Shown here: positions 6,034 through 14,142 of the stretch, piece after piece
Numbering within the stretch: the first letter of the stretch is position 1
Layout: the number at the start of each line of letters is the position of its first letter
Assembly (NCBI RefSeq): GCF_003464085.1
Contig: NZ_QSDR01000047.1
Location: forward strand, 1-23,886
Source: Clostridium sp. AM58-1XD
GTDB taxonomy: Bacteria > Bacillota > Clostridia > Lachnospirales > Lachnospiraceae
Reading direction: 5' to 3'
Length of the DNA stretch: 23,886 nt
Notes under the pieces: generated by a model
What the model was told of the DNA's origin: nothing
Seen by the model: only the letters and a program-made list of their open reading frames with translations
The model's database searches: none
Position numbers and translations under genes: made by a program

Positions 6034-7170
6034 TTAGACTGAGGCTGCCTCAAGGAACTCCACAGATTCCGTCTTGGCATATTCCTCTCTGGATAATTCG
6101 ATATTTTCTTCGGCTCCGTTCATCTGAAAGCGTTCAAAATCAGTGACCCCTTTAATGGATATCACCAGTCCGCGTACTCTGTTATATACGAGAACGCCTT
6201 TTTCTTTTGCTTCTTCATAAACAGCAGTCACCGCATCTTGAAAATCGGTTTTCATCTGTTCCAATGTCGTTATTTCCCTGTCAAATACGATTCCAGTACA
6301 CAGATAAGATATCTTTTTCGTAGAAGCTCCTGTTACCGTAAGCTCCGCGCAGCCAGACGGCAGAAGCCGTCTGCTTCTGTCTTTTTCCGATACGATGTGC
6401 TCATAGACGGCATCTGCAATTGCCTTATTCGCCGGTTCACCGTTCTGGTCTACCAAGATCAGTTTGACCGTACCTGGTCCGTTCCAGGCCGGCATGACGA
6501 TACAGTCGCCTACGCCTGCAACCTCCTTTGACCACCTTATATAATCTGTGTCATTACCGATGTAAGAATAGTTCTCCGAGGCGTTTTCCAGCCTGATTCG
6601 TTCATACAGGCTTTCGTCCGATTCCTCCTCCGTCCCTCCTGAAATCGCTCCTTCGTTCGTGACTTTTGTAATTCCCGGGATCGTTTTTCCCATCAAAACA
6701 ATCGTCCCGGCCATTACATTTGATAAAGTACCTGCCAGCCTGGCCGTGATCGGGATTACTGCATTTCCGCTTTCATCGATTACCCCATCTCTGTCAGACA
6801 GAAACTCGATACCTGCCGCAGTTTCAGAAGCGGCTGTACAGAACATGGTTCCTTTGGGAATTATAGTTCCTTCTTTACCGGTAACGGTAACTTCTCCGGA
6901 TGCTCTGTTAGCCGGCCTTCTGGTAATATGAGCCTGACCAGCATGAAGATCAAGCCACTTTCCCCAGGCGTATTCCGGAAACGCTGTCATAAGCGCTTTC
7001 ATTAAAGTAAAGTTCACCAGCTCTGAGGCTACAAGCGCCGTAGGCATCGTATAATCATAAGCAAAGCCGCCCGGCATATCATCAATATCGCTGGGCAGGT
7101 TTGCCATCATGCGCTCGTGGATCTGCTCGGCACTCATGTCTTTTAGAAATTCCGGACATTCAAATTCCAT
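6034..7170 (-). CDS. Baseplate J-like wedge protein (XkdT-like, 378 aa)
   Basis: It is the main baseplate wedge component, equivalent to P2 gpJ and PBSX XkdT. Diagnostic stretches are GGFAYDYTMPTALVASELVN, EYAWGKWLDLHAGQAHITRR, and the middle SGEVTVTGKEGTIIPKGTMF followed by EESDESLYERIRLENASENY and WSKEVAGVGDCIVMPAWNGP. The V-G-x-A-x-V-x-P-x-W-x-G-P-G-T-V pattern is the Baseplate_J hallmark. Length fits the family (about 350-400 aa). It follows the DUF2634-like gene by 44 bases and precedes the YmfQ-like gene, the standard order. A 76-base gap after its stop shows no signal I can name. Confidence 0.92.
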   Translation of the reverse strand: MEFECPEFLKDMSAEQIHERMMANLPSDIDDMPGGFAYDYTMPTALVASELVNFTLMKALMTAFPEYAWGKWLDLHAGQAHITRRPANRASGEVTVTGKEGTIIPKGTMFCTAASETAAGIEFLSDRDGVIDESGNAVIPITARLAGTLSNVMAGTIVLMGKTIPGITKVTNEGAISGGTEEESDESLYERIRLENASENYSYIGNDTDYIRWSKEVAGVGDCIVMPAWNGPGTVKLILVDQNGEPANKAIADAVYEHIVSEKDRSRRLLPSGCAELTVTGASTKKISYLCTGIVFDREITTLEQMKTDFQDAVTAVYEEAKEKGVLVYNRVRGLVISIKGVTDFERFQMNGAEENIELSREEYAKTESVEFLEAASV

Positions 7171-7214
7171 AGTTTTTTCCTCCTTTCCTTTTTCCTACTA
7201 TCATTTTACCCCAT

Positions 7215-7691
7215 CTATTCACTCCGTTCGTCCCCGTTTCCAAAAGCATGGTTCACAGATATCGACTGCCGGAATTCTTCATACTGGATTCCTTTTACCG
7301 TAAATGATACCTTTACCGAATCACCGTTCCAGGAAAAAGCAAATCCCCTGACGTATTCTGTCCGGGGATTTACTTTCAAAGCCTCTTTAATTGTTCGTTC
7401 AATCGCTGATTCACAAGCCTTATGTGATTTTTTCTTCATGGCCCGTTCCATCTGGGTTCCGATCTCCGCCGGATAAGCCAGACAGCTAAACCGCTCTGTC
7501 ATAACTGCTTTGATGCACCATGTCTGATATGCCGCAAGACCGCCGCATTCTATAATTTTTCTGGCTCCATCTGCTGCGAAATCGCCTTTATCCATATCCC
7601 ATGCAAAGCTCTTTTTATACTTTTTGTCGTAAATTTCCGATTCTTTAATCAACTGCGGCTGTATGACAACCGGAAATAATGTCTCAGACAA
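7215..7691 (-). CDS. DUF2634 (XkdS-like) baseplate wedge protein, gp25-like position
   Basis: The 158-aa protein begins LSETLFPVVIQPQLIKESEI and includes KKYKKSFAWDMDKGDFAADG and a tract ending IERTIKEALKVNPRTEYVRG, the typical layout of DUF2634 proteins that act like T4 gp25 in the baseplate wedge. I chose TTG 7691 because the strong site AAGGAGG, embedded in the end of the preceding gene, lies eight bases upstream; an earlier TTG at 7712 precedes that site. The preceding gene stops 4 bases before this start. The C-terminus (QYEEFRQSISVNHAFGNGDE) is slightly longer than I expect for the family. Confidence 0.85.
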   Translation of the reverse strand: MSETLFPVVIQPQLIKESEIYDKKYKKSFAWDMDKGDFAADGARKIIECGGLAAYQTWCIKAVMTERFSCLAYPAEIGTQMERAMKKKSHKACESAIERTIKEALKVNPRTEYVRGFAFSWNGDSVKVSFTVKGIQYEEFRQSISVNHAFGNGDERSE

Positions 7692-7695
7692 TTCA

Positions 7696-8052
7696 TCAAC
7701 CTCCTTTTCCAATCCTTGACGCAGGCAGTATTAAATCGATAACAACTGCTTCATTTCCCATCCAGGCTGTCAGCACGCGGTCTCCGGGCTTTAGGTTTCT
7801 AAAGGTCTCCGGGAACCTTACGCTGTCCCCATTGCTGTCCGTGGTAAATTCTCCCCCCGCATCATAGGCCACACTTCTGCAGACGAGATAATCGCTTGCA
7901 GGAATCGCCTGCTTGAAGCTGTCTGTAATCAGACTCATATCACTGCCGATCATTCCCAGCTCCATCACCGGAGGCGCTTCACCCATTAACTTTATCCTGT
8001 TATGCATAGCTGCGGCAAGCTTAGCCGTTCCTTTAAATTCCGTTTTCAACAT
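7696..8052 (-). CDS. DUF2577 (XkdR-like) baseplate/hub-associated protein
   Basis: A 118-aa protein with the pattern TDSFKQAIPASDYLVCRSVA, then FRNLKPGDRVLTAWMGNEAV and VIDLIL, typical of DUF2577 proteins encoded between hub and wedge genes in PBSX-like clusters. The L-K-P-G-D-R-V-L-x-A-W-x-G-x-x-A-V-V-I-D core suggests a small beta barrel. The start ATG 8052 overlaps the true end of the hub gene, which reads on in another frame to 8033. Its own end carries the ribosome binding site of the next gene. Confidence 0.8.
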   Translation of the reverse strand: MLKTEFKGTAKLAAAMHNRIKLMGEAPPVMELGMIGSDMSLITDSFKQAIPASDYLVCRSVAYDAGGEFTTDSNGDSVRFPETFRNLKPGDRVLTAWMGNEAVVIDLILPASRIGKGG

Positions 8053-9057
8053 TTTCCTGCGCCACCTTTTCGACTGTTACGCTCATGGTTGTGCTATCAG
8101 CGTTATGCTGAATACTGAGCACCCTCTGATAGCCGTTTACCGTTCCCATATTCTGCACGTAAATCCTGTCTCCTTTTCTGATAAACGCACGTCCGGCAGC
8201 TCCAGGGTAACCTGTTCGTCCACCTTTCCGTCTTTATCAATCATCTCCTGAGCTGTCTGTTTTGCATCTTCGACGCTTTTATCCCTGTCCCGGCTGATAA
8301 TTTTCTGAATAATTCCAAAACGCGTCTCTCCGTCTACGACGGCCTCTACCGGTGACCGCCCTTCGTCATCCTGCATTCCCAGAATCTTCACACGGGTGAC
8401 CATATTGGCTATGCTTCTCTTCTGAGACAGGCGGACACCGTTGCTTTCATTAAATACGTATACCGTTTCATTTTCACACACAGGCAGTATCTTAATATTT
8501 CCCTGCTCCGCCCTCAGAAAGCATTTCTTCTGTCCCTTTTTCTCCGCATCGTCCAGGATATTCGTTATCATGTCGGAAATACTCTTATTTCTCTCTGCAA
8601 ACTTCTCATGAACCGCCTCCGGTCCGTCATACTGGGCAATAGTGATTCCCCATGGAGTCAGTACCTGTTCCAGCGCTCCTTTTGTCGTCTGCCCTGCCGG
8701 TATGTAAATATTGTCCTGTGATTTCTGCAGAGAATACAGCTCATCATACGCCGTACAGGAGAACCCCTCTTCATCTGAGGAATTGCTGTAATTGCATTCC
8801 TTGATATATCCTCTTGCTACCTCTACATCATCCGTACCGTCTGATACATAAATACCGGCCAGACAGCCCAGTTTTGCAATATCCGACAGATATCCGGCAT
8901 CCGTCTTTTTGTTGTACAGATTAAAGGTTATTCTCATGGACAGTTCTTTCTCATTCTCTTCCCATAACAGCTTGTCTGTAAAGTCCTTTACATTATACTG
9001 AACACCGTTTTCCGTCATGATCAGAAGCTTGTACTGAAGCTTCGAAAGATCAATCAT
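8033..9057 (-). CDS. Tail hub protein (XkdQ/gpD-like), broken by one base near the 3' end
   Basis: It corresponds to the hub at the base of the tail tube (XkdQ of PBSX, T4 gp27/P2 gpD type). Stretches such as LWEENEKELSMRITFNLYNK, VEVARGYIKECNYS, FSCTAYDELYSLQKSQDNIY and GALEQVLTPWGI are typical. The open frame from ATG 9057 runs ...VTLELPDV and then RLSEKETGFTCRIWER and stops at 8137. The expected continuation is in the -1 frame: from 8188, AFIRKGDRIYVQNMGTVNGY, then QRVLSIQHNADSTTMSVTVE, KVAQENVENGI and TAA at 8033. A single missing base between 8191 and 8186 restores a 341-aa protein. As written, the last 51 residues are replaced by about 16. It could be a real mutation that inactivates the particle or a sequence error. 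Confidence 0.82.
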
Positions 9058-9094
9058 ACGCTTTCACCACCTTTCTTGACCCGCTTTAACTGCC

Positions 9095-9772
9095 TTACGG
9101 GATTGTAAGCACACAGCCTGCATAGATCCAATGGCCCCGGTCGGAAGAAGACTTTCCGTAGCGTCTGGCTGTATTCTCGATGATTTCCTGATTGGCCACG
9201 TAAATTTTTTCCCATTCCGCCCCGCTTCCCCCATAGAATTTTCTTGCGATTTTCCACAGGTTGTCGCCTTTGACAACAGTGTATGCGCCAGTCTGCTTCT
9301 CCGGCTCCGGCCTGGTCTGGACCGTCTTTACAAAATCATCGATTTTCAGCTCTGTCGTCGTGTAGACTTTCAGAGCTGGAGCCTTATTAAATGCGATAGA
9401 ATATTCGATATTTCCAAAACCGCCCGTTGCCTTCCAGCTGAAATTGGAAATCGTCACATCCATATTGACGGGTGCTTCGTCCACAATCAATTCCAGAACC
9501 GTGCCGTTTTCCTGCCATCCGCTCAGAATGTCTTTACATTCCTCCGGGCTTTCCCAGCTTCCGACAATGGATTCCCGCCGCTTTTTCCTGCCGAAAAATA
9601 CGCCGTCCCAGGAAATATCCGTAACCTCCACGCCTTTCGGTATGTTGATCCCGCCTTTTCCGATTATTTTATAGCTCTGATAGCTGGTGCCGGTTCCGAT
9701 GTCGATGGATTCCGGCATAGATGGAAATTCAAACTCCAGATTGCCTGTCGTTTCGCTTAAATAAATTGCCAT
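9095..9772 (-). CDS. LysM-domain baseplate protein (XkdP-like)
   Basis: The 225-aa protein has an N-terminal beta-rich region (LEFEFPSMPESIDIGTGTSY, KGVEVTDISWDGVFFGRKKR) and a C-terminal LysM domain at about 160-225 (YTVVKGDNLWKIARKFYGGS ... WIYAGCVLTIP). LysM binds peptidoglycan or ties the hub together; in PBSX and T4-type tails (gp53) such a protein sits at the tube tip. The place between tape measure and hub is the standard one. The start ATG 9772 has AAGGTGAG nine bases upstream. Confidence 0.9.
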   Translation of the reverse strand: MAIYLSETTGNLEFEFPSMPESIDIGTGTSYQSYKIIGKGGINIPKGVEVTDISWDGVFFGRKKRRESIVGSWESPEECKDILSGWQENGTVLELIVDEAPVNMDVTISNFSWKATGGFGNIEYSIAFNKAPALKVYTTTELKIDDFVKTVQTRPEPEKQTGAYTVVKGDNLWKIARKFYGGSGAEWEKIYVANQEIIENTARRYGKSSSDRGHWIYAGCVLTIP

Positions 9773-9791
9773 ATGTACGTTCTCACCTTCT

Positions 9792-9810
9792 TTTCTGAAT
9801 TTTTCAGAAA
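9792..9810. other. Small hairpin between tape measure and LysM genes
   Basis: TTTCTGAA (9792-9799) and TTCAGAAA (9803-9810) form a perfect 8-bp stem with a 3-base loop in the 45-base gap after the tape measure stop. On the minus strand it is followed by AGAAGG rather than a T run, so it is more likely an RNA stability or processing element than a terminator. Confidence 0.4.
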
Positions 9811-9817
9811 CTTATCA

Positions 9818-12541
9818 CTAAGCCTCTTTAGGCATATTGGAGAATACAACCGTGATTTTGTCCGCGATTTCACCGCACATATCATCGGCCAGTTCACGGA
9901 TATGGGAACGGATGGTGCTGACAATATCATCGTCTTTGCGTACTCCATTGATGTTGATGACAGGCGCTGCAGAAACCGCCACCTGAACGGAGGATGTCTT
10001 CTGTTCAACGGGGACCGATACCGCCGGCTGACCCGTCTCTTCTCCTGAATTGTCTGTAAATCCTGTATCGGAGCTGCCGTATAAATAAGCAGGCAGACCG
10101 GTATCGCTAAATAATCCGCCGTCGTTTGTAATCACTCCGTCGGCAAAGGCCGGAATTCCAAGCAGTTCTCCTGTCTGTTTCCATAGGGACAGCCCTCTGG
10201 ACCGCCGCTTGCTGCCCAATGGGATGATGGCCTCCGGTCCGTCTTCGCCGACCCAGGAGAGGAGGGGGGAGGTGATGAAGCCGCCGTTGGCATTTCCAAC
10301 AAGCTGCCAATTCTGCACAGTCTCTTGCTTCGTACCAGACTCACTGTCTGTTTTTCCTCCCATTCCAGTAAGTAGTTCCTTTAGCTTTATTGGTTTCCCA
10401 GTAGGTCTTATAGATGGTTCGATCAAAAACTCCACAGGGATGGCTCCTTCAGCAACACTCAGCATGGCAGCTTCAACCATACTTTTATTTTCTTGTGCTT
10501 TAGCCGCCAGGCTTTCTTCATCAACTGAAAAATTATAATCGACCGTGCCATCCGGCGATACACCATACCCATAATTGGGAAGCACTTCTATAATCTGTTG
10601 TAATACATTTGCAATCAATGCTTTATTATCCTTGTCTCCGATGCCTTCTAAGTCAAAATAATTCAGCATTTCATCTGCACTAAGCGATTTTAAGTCGATT
10701 CCGCTATCCCGGGCTTCTTTCAATTTAAGTCCAATATCTTCTGCTGTAACATTACCAAATATATCGCTGTACGACTCAACAAGTTTCTCTAAAAGATTAG
10801 TTGAAACACCTTCATATAACGTATCCATCTGTGCATTATATGCAGCAATTAATTCCTGTTGCTGTTGTTTATAATAAGGATTAGAATCTTTTGTTTTTTC
10901 TAATCCATTTAATCCATCTGCAAGTGCTTCCCCTAATTCTTTCTCATAACTTCCTACATCTTCTTTTAATTCTTCCTCTAAGGCCTCAAAAGACTTGATA
11001 TCCATATGCTTTTGTCTGTATTTTGCTCCTGTAGCTTTCATTACTCCTGTCGCACTCTCAGTCTCTGAATTACTTACAAGCTCCATCATCTCCTGCATCA
11101 ACTGATTAAGTCCTTCTGAATATTTGGTATCAAACACTCCTTTGTTGGAATGTTCACCTATATATTTATCAATTTCTGCCTCCTTATTTATGATTGCCTC
11201 TTCATTCTGTCCATATATATCCTTGAATACTCCCCTTATTTCTTTTGAACCTTCTACTCCCAGCAACATTTGTACTGCCATATCTGCCTTGTAGTGACGA
11301 CTTTCCAAGGTTGCCAGTGCATCTTCTCCTATTTGCTTAGCCTGATTTTGAAATGTTTTGTTCTCCTCAGGAGAAAGAGTCATCCCAACTTCAATTTTCC
11401 ATTTTAGCCGTTCAAAACCAGCAACAGAATTTTCAAAATTAGCCATATTCTGTTCGGTTTCACTAACAGCCATCCGAAATCGTTCCACATCTTTTACTTT
11501 ATCTCCAAACACAATTTCCTTAGACAGCCGCTTAATCTCCTTTAAAGTAAGGCTTATATTTCCAAAGCTTTTTTCCATTCTTTTTCTATTAACTTCACGT
11601 AGCCTCTGCTGAAATTCATCACTCTCTTCCGACATCCCATTAGCCAACGCGTCCTTTAATTCCTGAGAGCTGTATTTTCCCTGTACCTCTACAATTTCCG
11701 CTTCTTTCTTTATCTTCTCCCCTTTCCACATACCGACCGCGCTTCCTACGCCTCCGCCTACAAGAGCTCCGCCTACCGGATTGCCAGTTATACTGCCTAA
11801 TATGAAACCGATAACCGTTCCTATTTTAGACCATTTCTTTTTTATCTCTCCTGAACTTTCATATGCCTCTTTCATATTTAGATCACTGTAATCGGTCAGT
11901 TTTTCAGCTGTTAAATAGTCTTTTGAGCCGCTTTTATAAGTGTATGCAGAAGCAGCCACGCCTGCCAAATTAGCCAGACCTCCCAGCGCGATTAATAGTC
12001 CGGGAGCCTGCGCTAATGATGGTATTGCAGCTGCAATAGTATTTGCTGACGTCGCAAATACGGAGGCTGCGGTCGCATACACCGATGCCTTCGTCCAGAA
12101 TAAATCCCCCCCTGACCCCAGCGCCCCAGCGATCGTATTCACACAGTTCATAATCTCCGGCATCAAAGTGGCCGTCAGTCCGGCGGTAATCGCCGTCCCC
12201 ATGATAGTTCCCATATTTTGTGCCGCGTCGTCTATCCACGCCTTGCCTCTTCCGCTCCACCAGCTCATAAACGGCCTTTCAACCATTTCGCTCCAGGAAA
12301 TATTAATCTTAAAGTTCCCCTCAAGCGCGCTTATTTTCTGTTTCATCGACTCCAGAACAGGTTCGGTCTCTTCAATGATCTTTATCTTACAGATGTATTC
12401 CTGTTTCTGCATTTTAAGGAGCTGTTCTTCCGCTTTCGCAATCGCCGTTTTAAATTTATCCGCTCTCTTTTCGGCTTTTCCCAAAGATCGGGCCGCACCG
12501 TCTATTGCTCCGGCAGCATCAATTCTCACCACATTCGTCAT
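9818..12541 (-). CDS. Tail tape measure protein (907 aa)
   Basis: It sets tail length and fills the tube during assembly. It is the longest gene of the cluster, lies right after the chaperone pair, and overlaps the preceding small frame as ATGA. Hydrophobic, Gly/Ala-rich stretches occur near 110-145 (GTIMGTAITAGLTATLMPEI) and 240-275 (IGFILGSITGNPVGGALVGG), with long charged helical regions between. Near residues 778-805 it has GNANGGFITSPLLSWVGEDG then PEAIIPLG, a motif found near the C-terminus of many tape measures. The end is NIN-x-V-x-x-D-D-D and an amphipathic helix. At about 0.15 nm per residue the tail would be near 136 nm; that rule is established, the figure is an estimate. Codon use in 10300-11700 is more AT-rich than the flanks. 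Confidence 0.93.
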   Translation of the reverse strand: MTNVVRIDAAGAIDGAARSLGKAEKRADKFKTAIAKAEEQLLKMQKQEYICKIKIIEETEPVLESMKQKISALEGNFKINISWSEMVERPFMSWWSGRGKAWIDDAAQNMGTIMGTAITAGLTATLMPEIMNCVNTIAGALGSGGDLFWTKASVYATAASVFATSANTIAAAIPSLAQAPGLLIALGGLANLAGVAASAYTYKSGSKDYLTAEKLTDYSDLNMKEAYESSGEIKKKWSKIGTVIGFILGSITGNPVGGALVGGGVGSAVGMWKGEKIKKEAEIVEVQGKYSSQELKDALANGMSEESDEFQQRLREVNRKRMEKSFGNISLTLKEIKRLSKEIVFGDKVKDVERFRMAVSETEQNMANFENSVAGFERLKWKIEVGMTLSPEENKTFQNQAKQIGEDALATLESRHYKADMAVQMLLGVEGSKEIRGVFKDIYGQNEEAIINKEAEIDKYIGEHSNKGVFDTKYSEGLNQLMQEMMELVSNSETESATGVMKATGAKYRQKHMDIKSFEALEEELKEDVGSYEKELGEALADGLNGLEKTKDSNPYYKQQQQELIAAYNAQMDTLYEGVSTNLLEKLVESYSDIFGNVTAEDIGLKLKEARDSGIDLKSLSADEMLNYFDLEGIGDKDNKALIANVLQQIIEVLPNYGYGVSPDGTVDYNFSVDEESLAAKAQENKSMVEAAMLSVAEGAIPVEFLIEPSIRPTGKPIKLKELLTGMGGKTDSESGTKQETVQNWQLVGNANGGFITSPLLSWVGEDGPEAIIPLGSKRRSRGLSLWKQTGELLGIPAFADGVITNDGGLFSDTGLPAYLYGSSDTGFTDNSGEETGQPAVSVPVEQKTSSVQVAVSAAPVININGVRKDDDIVSTIRSHIRELADDMCGEIADKITVVFSNMPKEA

Positions 12542-12699
12542 CCTACATCACCATCCTTTTCTTCCTTCGGAGAAAGGGCTATTCTCATGGACTGCAGCAA
12601 AAAAGCCCTCACGCCTGGGGGCTTCTCATAAAATTCATCGGGCGTCATGCCCGTCTTCTGAAAGATATGATGCAGGAGGGTTGCATTCCCTCCTGCCAT
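12538..12699 (-). CDS. Second tail-assembly chaperone frame (T-like, 53 aa), reached by -1 frameshift
   Basis: This frame reads MAGGNATLLHHIFQKTGMTP, DEFYEKPPGVRAFLLQSMRI, ALSPKEEKDGDVG and ends in TGA overlapping the tape-measure ATG. ATG 12699 has no well-placed ribosome binding site: the nearest (GGAGG, 12719-12723) is 19 bases away. The frame is -1 to the upstream chaperone and begins 2 bases past its stop. A slippery heptamer and a stable stem-loop lie exactly at the join, so the usual product should be a fusion to the upstream chaperone, as gpGT of phage lambda. The short length and the Y-E-K-P-P-G-V-R-A-F motif fit the tail-chaperone extensions of clostridial phages. Confidence 0.82.
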   Translation of the reverse strand: MAGGNATLLHHIFQKTGMTPDEFYEKPPGVRAFLLQSMRIALSPKEEKDGDVG

Positions 12700-12723
12700 G
12701 ATCAGTTTTTTGCCACTTCCTCC
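12672..12723 (-). promoter_or_regulatory. -1 programmed ribosomal frameshift signal
   Basis: On the minus strand all three parts of a bacterial -1 signal are present. A Shine-Dalgarno-like GGAGG (12723-12719) lies 7 bases before the heptamer. The heptamer A AAA AAC (12711-12705) is in the zero frame of the chaperone and is followed at once by its stop TGA (12704-12702). After an 8-base spacer comes a perfect 9-bp stem GCAGGAGGG/CCCTCCTGC (12696-12688 and 12680-12672) with a 7-base loop. A -1 slip reads KK then LIMAGGNATL and continues in the 53-aa frame. This is the dnaX-type layout, and conserved frameshifting in G/T tail genes is established for dsDNA phages. Confidence 0.85.
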
Positions 12724-13240
12724 AGATTGTTTCCGGCGTCAAAACCGCTGATGGAATCAATCGTCTCGATAATTCTGTCCTTTTCTCCGGCTAAGAGCAC
12801 ATAGTCGATTACATCCAGACCAGTCACAACTTCATGGCCCTTATCGCTCAGGGACTTCCAGATATCCTTGTTGTCCCATAAAATTTTTCTGTCTTTTTCC
12901 ACTGTTGCCCTGTAAATCAATGCGGCACGATAGCGCACCGTATCTGTTTCTTCCGGCATTTTCATACCAAACTGTTTATTTCTTAAATACTTTGTATGTT
13001 TTTTTCTGCATGTATTGTAATCAGATTCTGAGAGAGGGCGAATGGAAAATGTAAAATACACCTTTCCTTTTCTTTCCACCTGAATGACAGTCTCCTCTTC
13101 CTCTGAAAAGCTCGCTGCTTCCAGAAGCCGGCCATCATATCGCTTTCATTCATGCGGATATGAGTTTTTACCTGCTCATCCGTAAATTCCACCTCTTCTG
13201 CTGCGATATTATTATTCTTTTCTGATAACTTCTCTGACAT
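12702..13240 (-). CDS. Tail-assembly chaperone (XkdN/G-like), split by an apparent one-base deletion
   Basis: It is expected to bind the tape measure and guide tube polymerisation. The N-terminal part starts at ATG 13240 (AGGAGG upstream): MSEKLSEKNNNIAAEEVEFT, then DEQVKTHIRMNESDMMAG. The rest lies in the -1 frame: from near 13127, LLEAASFSEEEETVIQVERK, then GKVYFTFSIRPLSESDYNTC, and on to IIETIDSISGFDAGNNLEEV and stop TGA at 12702. A missing base within 13127-13131 (GCCGG.CTTCTGG) would join the two into about 179 residues. As written, the first frame ends at 12983 in a non-protein-like tail (WKQRAFQRKRRLSFRWKEKE). The second part could start alone at GTG 13079 with GAGGAG 12 bases upstream. 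It may be decay, sequence error, or less likely another frameshift site. Confidence 0.78.
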
Positions 13241-13680
13241 TTTTTACATCCTCCTGTTTTTATATGTTCAGGCCGGTAAAAGCTTCATCTTGCTGAGCTG
13301 ATATCCGGCCTGAGTATGTAAACTGCGCAATATATCTCACATTGCGGCAGATGTTTTTTATACAGACAGACATTTTCCCAGGAGTTCATCCATTTTATTA
13401 TTCTTTCACTCAGACAAGGCTTTCGGCTGCCGTCCCGTTCCCAGTCTTTTCTCCCGCATTTTGTCCCTGTCCGGACGCTGCCTCCTGTCTGTCTTCCATG
13501 CATTGGTTCCGATTCCCGTCTCTATGCCCGCCTGTACCGGCAGCTATTATTTATATTTCGGCCGGACGCTATTGTCTTTGTTTTTTATGCAGCAGGATAC
13601 ATCCTGTCATTGCATAAATTTACGCTGCCGTTTCAATACCATTCAATAAACTTTGCGTCCATCCGGCAAACAAATACACC
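13241..13680. other. 440-base non-coding gap between tube and chaperone genes, with hairpins
   Basis: No convincing gene is found on either strand; the longest minus frame (13285-13503) has a composition unlike its neighbours and no ribosome binding site. Two strong inverted repeats are present. One is CAGGCCGG (13269-13276) with CCGGCCTG (13305-13312), just before the chaperone's ribosome binding site. The other is 13584-13618: TTTATGCA/TGCATAAA plus CAGGAT/ATCCTG around a 2-base loop, just after the tube gene. Neither is followed by a T run on the minus strand. The gap separates genes needed in many copies (sheath, tube) from those needed in few, so a transcript-processing or attenuation role is possible. 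Confidence 0.6.
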
Positions 13681-14139
13681 TTATTCAATCGTAAGTTTAG
13701 ACTGAAGTTTAGGCGGGCGGTTGACGAAGAAGCTCCATGCTCTCTTGATCACATCGCCTGTAGTAATATTCTGAATATCGATGCTTCCTGACGGAACCAC
13801 CTCGCGGTATGTAACGCGTTCCTCAGATCCGTTTCTGCCTGTGAGCACGCCCTGGAAATTCCATACAGGCATAGTCTGTGTTTCCATAGACTCCATCAAA
13901 TCGATAATGAACTGATCGTCTTCTACTACGATCTGGGACATGGTGAGGGTCACGCCAAATGTGTTGGCCGTCTCCATCTCCTGAGCATTGCCTAATACGG
14001 AATACTTCGCATTATTATAAGCTGCCTGAGCCTGAAAGCTCTCTACTGTCGCTAAAAGGACACCGTTTTCATTATAAAGTGCACCGTCTTTGCCGGTGCG
14101 GGCATGTCTCGCATCCCCTGCTGCTCTCGTATTAATCAT
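13681..14139 (-). CDS. Tail tube protein (XkdM-like, 152 aa)
   Basis: It forms the inner tube. The sequence follows the XkdM pattern: MINTRAAGDARHARTGKDGA, LYNENGVLLATVESFQAQAA, then the tube-core region YREVVPSGSIDIQNITTGDV IKRAW. Length is as expected (about 145-155 aa). It follows the sheath stop by 3 bases, the usual sheath-tube pair. It should be among the most abundant proteins of the particle. Confidence 0.93.
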   Translation of the reverse strand: MINTRAAGDARHARTGKDGALYNENGVLLATVESFQAQAAYNNAKYSVLGNAQEMETANTFGVTLTMSQIVVEDDQFIIDLMESMETQTMPVWNFQGVLTGRNGSEERVTYREVVPSGSIDIQNITTGDVIKRAWSFFVNRPPKLQSKLTIE

Positions 14140-14142
14140 AAA

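Noticed and set aside
9054..9276. Two short minus-strand frames overlapping the LysM gene end
   Set aside because: Out-of-frame shadows of the LysM domain coding sequence.
11940..12701. 253-aa plus-strand frame antisense to the tape measure
   Set aside because: Arises from the Ala-rich coding sequence of the tape measure; no ribosome binding site or family pattern.
13285..13503. 72-aa minus-strand frame in the gap after the tube gene
   Set aside because: No ribosome binding site, unusual composition and no resemblance to tail proteins; a 29-codon alternative frame (13414-13500 region) is equally unsupported.
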